DNA from: Pyxicephalus adspersus
Taxonomy: Eukaryota; Chordata; Amphibia; Anura; Pyxicephalidae
Assembly: GCF_032062135.1 (NCBI RefSeq)
Contig: NC_092862.1
Location: forward strand, 92,482,839 to 92,546,838
Direction of reading: 5' to 3'
Length of the DNA stretch: 64,000 bases
Below the pieces are notes generated by a model that saw only the letters and a program-made list of their open reading frames with translations, was not told where the DNA came from and did no database searches. Below, one piece after another: positions 40,401 through 51,200 of the stretch. Each line of letters begins with the position of its first letter. Position 1 is the first letter of the stretch. A program made the position numbers and the translations under genes.

Positions 40401-42195
40401 TGCTGGCAGCTTTGCTATCTAAGGAGGCCAAGTTCGACTTAAGGTCTAAATGTTTTAGGCTTGGACACATGGATGCTACAATTGTCTTACAATTACAATG
40501 CAATTTGAAAACATTCTCTTTGAAAATCATACTAGGCTTTCTTATTTGTCTAGTACAATTTTATAAATGCTTCTGCTATTGCACTTGTTAAAATGTAAAT
40601 AAACCAGAACAACATTTCATAAAGTTTTGATTGTTGTCATAAAAATACTTTTAAAGAAATATACTGTGTTTTGCAATTCTAATCAATAGTTGCATACAAG
40701 ACAGCTGGAAACGTGGGAGCCAGTAAGAAATGCCTTTTGTCCCCCCCTTCCCTATTAAACTTTTATACCCATTATATCATGCTACCCTGTCACACATAAC
40801 TATCCCCTTACTCTCAATGAACCCCAGTTTCTCTGTAAGAAAAGCAAAATGTGACTGCAAGTGCAGGACTCTTGTGGCTAATTCCTAACAAATTGTTACA
40901 AAAAAAAACTATACCTGTTATACTGTGCTACCCTGTCACACATAGCTGGCCACTTACCTTCTTTGAACCCCATTTTCTCTTTAACAGTAGAGGAAGGGAA
41001 ATGTGGGATAAGTGGGAGACTCTTGTGGCTACCCCCCCCCCCCCCCCCCCCACTAAGATTTTATCACTCCCACCATACTATGGTGCCCTGTCACATAAAA
41101 AATGTCTGGTTATGTTCTTTGAATTCTAATTTCTTCTGAAAGGCGAGCTGTAGATATAATAAAATGTACAAGAGAGGGACTCTTGTGACTAACTCCCCCT
41201 GACATTTTATTGCTGCTGTGCCATCACCAAATATGAAAAACTATACCGTGCTACCGTGTCACACATAGCTGGCCACTTACCTTCTCTAAACCCTAATTTC
41301 TCAGGAACGAGGAGATATAGGGTCCTGAAGATGTATTAGTAAGAACATGTCCATTTTGACTATCTGACACATGAATTGCATTTCTCTGGAAGTATTTATT
41401 GCAGAGATTCCTAATTTGTAACTTCTTTTATTTGGTGCATGTATGTTACGGTAACAAGAAACATTTCAGTTTAATTTTAAATTGAAACTATTCTAGTTTT
41501 AAACATTTATCTTTAATGTTTGTTTGCATTGTGGCCTGTAAGTTTTATCCCCCAGATAAAAAAGGTTGGGCACCACTGCGTAACCAGAGTAACGATGCAG
41601 CTCCCAGCAGAAAGAATAAAGTGACTGAGCTTTTTCATCACAGAACAAAGTGTGTTACTAGGAGGATCGCCATGTGAACGTAAAGGAAGAAAACCCTTGC
41701 AACCAACACATCAAAAAAAAAAAAAACTGTTAGGTTATATCTTATATTTTTCCTCCTGGGTTTAGATGGACATTGTGTTTTTTGCTTACCTTGTAGCATA
41801 ATTATTGTAAATTCCATAGAGGGAAAACTCTCCTGTCTGTTTGCACTTTATTTGTGGGTAATAAAAAATCAATTTCTGTGCAGGTTCTATATGATAGCTG
41901 TTATATTTTTATTTAGATTAAAAAAAAAAATTTTTTTAAATGAAATATGAATTTGCCAAACTTGGTATTGTGGTTTTTAATGCTCCTTGTATTTTTTCAG
42001 ATGAAAATCATCGACATACCGACATCAATGTTTTTGGGGAGCCTACTGAATTTGAGTATTTGAGAAAAGTAATGTTTGAGTACATGATGGGGCGGGAAAC
42101 AAAGGTAAGAAACTTGAGTCCCCCTTTAAGTAAGCTTTATATTGGAATATGTATTTAGTTTAATTATATGGGAAATGTTTAGAATTTTCAGTATT

Positions 42196-42228
<33 letters not shown>

Positions 42229-45200
42229 CAGCATTTATATAGCGCCAACATATTACGCAGCGCTGTACATTAAATAGGGGTTGCAAATGACAGACTAAAA
42301 CAGACAGTGATACAGGAGGAGAGGACCCTGCCCCATAGAGCTTACAATCTATTAGGTGGGGAAATTTACACACAATAGGAGGGGGATATGTAGTGGTGGG
42401 AAGTAGTGATGATTTCAAAAGACAGAAGAAGATGGGTAGGCAAGTTTGAATAAATGGGTTTTGAGTGCCCTTTTAAATGAGCAGAAAGTAGGAGCAAGCC
42501 GAATAGGATGAGGAAGACCATTCCAGTTGGGGCAACTCTAGAGAAGTCTTGTATCCATGCATGTGATGAGGTTATGAGTGAGGAAGTCATTAATAGGTCA
42601 TTGGAGGAGCGGAGAGAGCGGTTAGGGGAGTACTTTTTTACCAGGTCAGAAATGTAAGTGGGACAATAACTGTGTAGGGATTTGAAGTCAAAACACAGGA
42701 GCTTGAATTTGATTCTAAGGTGAAATGGAAGCCAGTGTAGAGATCTGCAAAGAGATGCAGCGGAAGAGGAGCGGTGGGAAGGATGAATGAGTCTTGGTGC
42801 AGCATTCATAATAGATTGTAAAGGAGAGAGTCGGGTTAGTGGAATACCAGAGAGGAGGATGTTACAGTAGTCCAGACGAGAGATAAGAGCATGTACAAGG
42901 AGTTTGGTGGTCTCAGGGGACAGGTAGGGGCGGATTTTGGAGATTTTGCATAGATGAAAGTGACAGGACCTGGAAATGTTCTAAATATGGGGGCTAAATG
43001 AGAGTAAAAGGTGACACCAAGACAACGTGCCTGAGGGGAGGGCTGAATAACAGTGTTGTTAACAGTTAGATATATGTCGGGGAGATTTGGAGTTTGAGGG
43101 GGGGATGATGATGAGTTCTGTTTTATCCAGGTTGAGTTTCAAAAATCGCTCAGACATCCATGATGAAGCATGAGACCTTATCCAGGTCTGAGGGATACAA
43201 GTCAGGAGTGGACAGATAGATTTGAGTGTCATCAGCATACAGATGGTATTGTAAGCCAAAGAAGGATATGAGACTACTGAGAGAGGAGGTGTACAGAGAA
43301 AAGAGGTCTGGTCCAAGGACTGACCCTTGGGGAACACCAACAGGGAGGAGAGTGGGTGAGGAGGAGTTACCATTGAAAGAAACTTGAAAGGAGCGGTCAG
43401 ACAGATAGGAAGCAAACCAAGAGAGAGCAGTGTCACTGATACCAATGGAGCGCATGTTTTGTATTAAAGGCAGAGGCAGAGGAAAGATCAAGGAGAAGGA
43501 GGAGGGAAAAATTGCCTTGAGACTTAGCTCTGATGAGGTCATTGGCCACTTTAGTAAGGGCTGTTTCAGTGGAATGGGCAGCTCTAAAGCCAGACCGGAG
43601 GGGGTCAAGGAGAGAGTTGTTGCTCAGGTAATCAGTGAGACTTTTGTAGACAAGGCGTTCAAGAAGTTTAGAGACATATGGGAGAAGGGAAATAGGGGGG
43701 TAGGGAGAGGGATCCAGTGAGGGTTTCTTAAGGATGGGCAGAATTATGGCATGTTTAAAAGCTGAGGGGTATTTACCAGTAGAAAGGGAGAGGTTGAATA
43801 GTTCTGTTAGGGCAGGGGCCAACTGTAAGGTACAACTGTTTTTTTAAGTAGCTACACAGTATTCAACCATTGCTGGAAAAATGGGAAACTTAAAAAAAAA
43901 AAAAAAAGACCTTTTTACTGTCATCTTTTAGATGTTTACTTTTGCATGCTTCTTAAAATGGTATATATCCATATGTACCTAAAGTACAGTAGCAGCAAAT
44001 ATACATAGAGTTGAATTATTTATTAACAGTTGCTATATGAGGGAATGTTTTCTTTGTAGACAGAAGAATGATTTGTGACATCAGTACATTGCAAACCTGA
44101 AAAATAAAAATCATGAAATATTCTGTCTTGCTTGGCAGCAAAGGTTAGGACAACTGAAGTGACAGTTTGAAGTTTTAGTAAGTGCTTATCTTGCCATCCT
44201 AATAATAATATTAGAAAAAGGAAATTAGTCTTCGGTATGATGCCTGCACTAATCATCTGCATAGGTCTACAAGCAAGAAATTGCAATTCCATTTGCAAGA
44301 AATCTTGAGCTGGCTTCAACAAAGTGTAAAAGGGACACCTTGCAGGTCTACTGGCATTGTAATGCAATCTGAAAACTTAGATTTTTTTCCCTTCCAATTA
44401 AATTTTGGGTGGAATGTAGGGGCTTGTTAAAAAAAAAAAAATGTGTATGTGTGCGTTATAAAAGAATGCAAGAGTTTTCGCAATATTCTTCTTGGGAAAG
44501 TTGCTCTTTTATTGATTTGGTATGTCTACCATTGCATTACACTATCATTTGTTTTAACTAGACAATGGCAAAAGTAATCACAACCGTGTTAAAGTTTCCA
44601 GCTGACCAAGCCCAGAAAATACTTGAGAGAGAAGATGCACGACCTGTGGTAAGCTTGATTTTTCAGAATGTTTTCTGTTCTCACAAATTTATATACCCAA
44701 TAAAGCCCAGCTCACTGTTCTTATTTTATGCTCACAACATCAGCAGGAGTATGAAATTAGCAGGTATTGGAGAAAGTAACACCAGTATATCAAGCAGTGA
44801 GCAATAGGGAGCCCTACACTAGTAAGCGGGGATCAAAATGTTCTGGTTGCAGCTTTTTAGCCCTACATCTGTATAGCTGTTAAAAATGTTGGTAAGTATT
44901 TGTAAATGTTTGACTGGGATTTATGGCGGTAAAATAGATGTCATTGTTCCGGGATATGTGTAAAATGCAGCAAAAAATGTACATCTGGGCAAAAATAAAA
45001 AAAACATATGCTGCAGTACATGAACATTTACCCTTGTTTTATCCTTTTAAAGAGAAATGAACCTGTTCATGTGCTAGAAATGCTGTTGTTATACTTCTGG
45101 GCTCAGACACCACAAGCTTTTTTCTCATCTGAACTTGTCAGTCCTGTTTTAAGAGATATTGTTTTACAGCCCAGTATCAGAACTTGGAAGTCTTTCTAAG

Positions 45201-48200
45201 ATAACACAGCATTGGACAAAAGACAATTTGTGACGTGTTCATTGGGTTTAATAATGATATGTCTACCAAAATGCTAAATAGTAGTTAATCATAACGTTAG
45301 CTGTTTCTTCGTTATTTTTGTTTTCCCATTAAGGTCATTTAGAATAAGAGTTTTAATGTCCTACACTGCACCAAATGAGAACACTTCTGCTAAAAGTGAA
45401 AGTATTTTTGTTTTGAGGTCTTTCTCCCCATTGCGAAAATTCTATTTGTTTTCTGCTTTTTCATTTGCAAAGATTCTTCTCCGATTTGCAATATGGGACA
45501 CTGGTCATGTGGTGTTTATACTATTGGATTGGTCATTCTGATGATTATGGTATGCGTAGGTGTTAGTTATGGTTATTGCTTACCAGTTGGCAAGGTAATA
45601 TTAACAAGGAGGTGGGACCAGAATCAACTGCTTGATGTGTCCAAATATTAACCTCCTGGGCGTTTCACTGATGTCTGGATTTCTGTACCAAAAGCAGTAC
45701 ACTGTTTTTCATTAAAAAAAAAAAAAAAAAAAAAAATATATATTCTAGACATGTAACTTACCGAAATATGTCCAAACAAGGGTTTAGTAGATAACCTGAA
45801 TATAATAAAGTTTGAAACACAGAATCCTGTAAAAAAAAAATTACTTTAATAAAAAAATAAAATAAAAAACACAAACATCTGCTTAAACAGGAATGCATAA
45901 ATAAATGAAAAATACTGAAAATGCAATAATTCTGTATACTGTATAGTACTATATTTTTCTAAAACACTTTCCTAGTGTGGTAAATTTTAAAACAACGTCA
46001 CATACCTATAGACAAAACCACATAAATATATTTTGTATTATTTTGGATTAGATTGGATACAGGACTTTGTATTGAATCCAATACAAAATATTTTGAATTT
46101 TGCATGCACCAACGTCATCAGGAAATATGTCCAAAATGTATTAAATTTAATAATCTTAAAAAAAAAAACAGTTTATAAAATAATGTAACTGTACAGTAGC
46201 TTATATAATATATATATATAATAAAATTATATATATAATATTTGAAGAATTATTTGTATTGGACTCAATGGAGCAATGTTGTATGACAATCAGATTGCAC
46301 TGTAACGCTTGTTTCCCTTTTTAGCTTTCAGCAACTTTTCTTACCCCGATCCAGGCTTGGGGTAATCGCCCAGGTGGTTAAAAAAATGTTTGGATACGAA
46401 AATTCTAGTAGTATATTAAATCCTTTTAAATACAAACCTACCCATTTACATCCATTTACAAAGCCCATGGCATTGCGGCTAGTTGCTGTGATGTCACCAT
46501 GAAATGTAGACCTATAGTTAAAACCCGAAAGACAATTCACAACAGTTTTATGTCAAGTAGATTTGATTTTTTTTTTTTTAATAAATTGTTTTTTGTAATG
46601 CTTATAATATTATTATTTCTTTACTTAAAAAAGTTAATATAGGGGCCCTCATCTTGAGTGACTTTAAGATTTGATTGTCTTGTATTATGCAGCTTATCTG
46701 ACATAGACAACAGCTGTCAAATTTACATTTTAATCAATGTTAACATACTTTTATTTATAATCAAAGTTTAAAATATGTGTACTCGTGCAACCATTGGTGC
46801 ACATATAAATGCTTCTCTTTATACACATTGGTGATGTATGCAAGCTAGTTGTATTGAACACTTTGCTACTGACAAATTTTTATGACTGCCCTCACTTGTT
46901 CATATCTTTATAGGTCAGACATAAACATGTCCTACTTTGAAATGTGTGGCACTCATCTGGTAATCAGGCCTATACATGTGAATGTGGAAAGAATGAGGAA
47001 GAATTTGTACTGGGTTCTAACATTGTTTTGGACTGCTCAGAATATTTGTTCATAACTAGTTTTTACATTATCTCCTTCAACTAGATTTTTCCTGTAATGG
47101 AGAAGGCATTTTGACACTAATCCAAGTAGCTTCCTTGATTCTAATGAGTGTTATACCCCAGCATGTGTAGCCACAGTTAAACATGCTATTTAAATCTAAT
47201 CAGTGTGAGGGTAAGATTTGGATTTAGCACCCTGGTTCTATAAAGTTAGAGATGCCTGATCATTCTTAAAATTACTTGGCCTAAAGCATTCCCTGTTAGA
47301 CAGCTGGGGTAAAGGTGGATGTCCTTAGCTTGTTGAGAGATAGTTGTTTAAGTTAGCCATAAATGTGCCCCTTATTTACCTACACTGTTCAATGTGGGGA
47401 CATTATTTCGTTAATTAGGTTGTTTTCGTCTCCAATGTGCAGGTTTTTTTAAAATTCCTAACTACATTGGATGCCAGGCTCATTTGTGTGTGTTTGAATT
47501 GTACACTCACCAGTAGCAGACTGGATTCCTTTTGCCTCAGAACTTCTGTAATTTCTTGTGACATAGATTCAATAAGGTGCTAGAAACAGATTGCAGATTT
47601 GTCGACTTAACACACATCCAAAATGTGCCCTGTTGGATTTAGGCCTGGTGACTGTGCATACAAAGCATTGTTTGAAATACTATTAATACAAGGCAGGATG
47701 GTCTATGCTTTTATGTTGTTGATGCCAAAATCTAAACCTACCTTTCCCATATCACAGCTTAAATGTAGGCTTATCATACCAGGCAATGTTTATCTCTTTT
47801 TTTCTTGTTCAAATTGGCAAGCCTCAAGCATTTAGTCTCAGCTGACGGAGTGGCATCTGGTGTGGTCTGCTGCTGCTTGTAGCTCATGTGCTTGGTTTGC
47901 AAGGTTTGAGGTGTTGTGCATTCAGAACTGTTATTTTGCAGTTGTAATAAGTGTTTTTTTTTAGTTACTTTTGTCTTTGTGTCAGCTTGAACCAATATGG
48001 TGAATACCATTATTCTCATCAGACCTCTGACAACAACACTGCATTTTTGCCCAGAAAACCGCTGCTCGCTAAACATGTATTACTTTGCTGGACTGTGTGA
48101 CTCTGTAAACCCTTGAGATGGCTGTCTGTAAAAATTACAGCAGATCAGCAGTTTCTAAAATACTGAGACCACAATGTCTTCATGCATAAGTATCTTGAGT

Positions 48201-51200
48201 TTCTGCCATGTGATTTGTGATTGGCTGATTAGGTATTTGAATTAACAAGCTATTGAACAGGTGTACCTAATAAGGTGGCTAGTGAGTGTATAAGCTTCTG
48301 CCTCACAGTAGGTCAATGAATTCCATGACCTAGACACACAAAAACATTTCACAGACATTTAAACTAGATATTTTTTTGTGAATTGTCAAAATCATTGCAC
48401 AACATCTAGGTATCATATAAAAAAAAAAAAATAGTACTAACTCACCATTTCTAATTTTTAAAGCTTATGACACATATTTAACATGTTCATAAAAATCTCT
48501 GACAGTGTTTCTTGACTTTTTGGAACCCCCCTTCTATAAGTACTATATCCACAGCTTAGAGAATATTAGTGTGGTGGTCAGTTGGAAGAATGCCTCCTAA
48601 ATTTCTTGCCAGTAGGAAGAATTGTCACCCTTACTGATAGCCAAAAGCAACATGGTATCTGTTGAACTGACCTGGGAGGCACACAAAGTGCTCATTGCTC
48701 AAGGAACCTCTAGCAACCTCTGGAGGAACCCTGGTTAAGAAACACGTCTATAAACCATATAATATTACTAAGATTACTAACTTTCTGTGTCTCCATTAAC
48801 CACACTAAGCTCTTTTCTCCCTGGCTTTGTAGTTTACATCTCCTCGAAGTGGTATCTTCTGAGTCAGTCCAAGCTTAGTTAGCATGCCGGTGAGTTAAGA
48901 ATTATATTTTGTTCTAGTTCTACTCTATGCCCTATAACATTGAGCCTTTTTATAGTTTGCTTGGCTTACTATGTGCCTCTGACGGACATTTTTTTTTTCC
49001 AGAACTTCCTGTTTTTCTTATTTTAATACACTTTTTGTTTGATTCCTTGCCTCTTTTCTGTTCCATTGCAGTCTGTCCATCATTGCCTTGTGTATACTAT
49101 GTCATATACACGGTCACCTTTGCATTTATTATTTTATTATTATCTCTTATTGGTATGTTATTTTAGGTTTCTGTGCCTTACACTGCACAACATGGTCACA
49201 TGGTCATGGTAACAATAACACCTTTAGAACATAAAAACAGTTACAAAAAACAACCATGAATGATAAAAAAAAAACACCACCGAGTACATGAGGACGAGAA
49301 CATAATAATGGAAGGCGTTACTATGCTTTTTATTGAAAGTAAAGAGGCAAAAAAATATGCAAAATGTGTAAAATGCTCATATGACCAAAAAAAAAGATGT
49401 GATAATCACCGGCAAAGCAAACAAGAAATACATATGATAAACAGCACAGAAACGGTTTGGAAAATATACCTGAGATATTTTTCTGACTTTTTCTTGAAGA
49501 TGAAGATAATCATTTATTAAGAACATACAAATTCGCTAAGGAACTATCACCCAGTAGAAAAAAGGACATTTTTAAAAGGGAATATAGGGGCCATACTGTG
49601 TATGTTGTGCTGGGATTTGGGTATTCACACTAATATCTAAAAGTCAACCTATGCTTTTGTCATATTACATTTTATAATAATGTGAATGTTTTTTTTTCGT
49701 GGAGCTTGATTGATTTACCAGAGCTTGAACAGTATGCTATTTAGTTCTATCCTGGGCCATGCTTTTATCAATACAGACAGTGAAGTATTATGTGCTAGCT
49801 AGGTGCTAAAATAAAAACTCGTAAATAGAGGTTGCAAATGACAGACAGACAGACAAGTAAACTGAGCATCATATAACGTAAATGTTGAACAAGGGAGTGA
49901 AGATAGCCCTAGAAATACCAATAAATTGCACAAATCACCACCCAGTGCAAAGTCTACATTATCCTTGCAAACATGAGACACAGTAATAGGTTGACTTTTT
50001 AGGGAAACCAAATTAAAAAACTGTATATGTGACAACACTTGGGCCTCACATTGGTATTGGTCCAGGCCCCAGACACCATTATGGTGAGACAGGAGTAACA
50101 TGTGTATCTCCCCTAAATACCAGCTATTAAGGAATTAGAGGTAATGCGAGTGGGAGCTGCAAATGGTGCCTTTCCATTATGAAGCAATCCTGAACTACTG
50201 TAATTAGAGAGATAAAATAATAATTAAAAAAAAATGATATCATGTTCTGTATAAAGAGTGAGCAAACAATCCTATGAAGAAATGCTTGAGTATATATTAT
50301 ACATGGAGAGCTGTATTTTGTAGAGAATGCATTTAGGCGCAAACTTAGAGAACACATCAATTTAAAAATTGCCAGGCAAAATCAAATACACTTATGGACT
50401 AATTTAAAATATACATTCACACAAAATTCACATAACTTTAACTCAGGATTCACAAACTTTAACATCAATTAAAAAAAATGTGCATCCTAGTAAATGTTAT
50501 TTAAATATTTTAACTAAAAGTTTTAAAGATACTCCGCTGAAAACATGATTTATGAGATGCAGTTGTTTTGCTTTCTTCTTTGCTTTTCAGCCTGCTCATG
50601 AATAGTTACATAGTAAATATTAGGTCTTTATACAGTTATCACTCTGAAATTATGTAAACTGCTAACCTAGTTATAAAATGTTCTGTTTTTCTGGTTGTGT
50701 TGTGGTCCTGTCTTTGAATACTTTCAGAATCGCTGACCCAGAATGAGTATACAGCTAAAGTGTCCGGCTAATTGTTGCACCGCTCACCTCGCGGTAATCT
50801 GCATGCTTGTTTCAGGAGTGTGACAAAAACAAAAAAATCAGCTTCACACCTAAACAATTTTTAAGCATTTCAAGAATAGGTATATTTAATAATTGATCAT
50901 TTTTTCTCAATTTAAGATATTAGGTAGGGATGGTGATTATAATTGAACTGCATTGCTTTGCAACGGAGCCAGTGAAGCACACCACATTTTTGTAATAGAA
51001 AAAAGATTCTTGTGTATTTTTTTGTGCTTTTCAGGGGTGTGTTGGCAGCCCATACATTCAAGACCAAAACCTCATATTAAAACATAAAGATAAACTGGTT
51101 AAGAAATGATGAGTAAATTATTTGTCAACATTGCTAACGATTCTAACTTTTTTTCCCCCTCTTTTCCCTTTTTTTTTGCAGTCCTGGTTGAGATCTTCCT

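Larger units (their letters stand above)
44649..48832 (+). other. GOLGA4 intron before the alternative ends
   Basis: It holds the TTAA MITE at 45648 and the decayed Tc1-type element at 47502. The segments 44650-45640, 46390-47500 and 48290-48832 show nothing I recognise. Confidence 0.65.

Noticed and set aside
40779..41330. Regularly spaced repeats that could suggest a CRISPR-like array
   Set aside because: There are only four diverged units of about 150-170 bp, a eukaryotic context, and the same units inside a dispersed transposon at 16 kb.
43430..43720. Open + strand stretch of 96 codons
   Set aside because: It is the reverse strand of the L2 reverse transcriptase, so the coding signal is on the minus strand.
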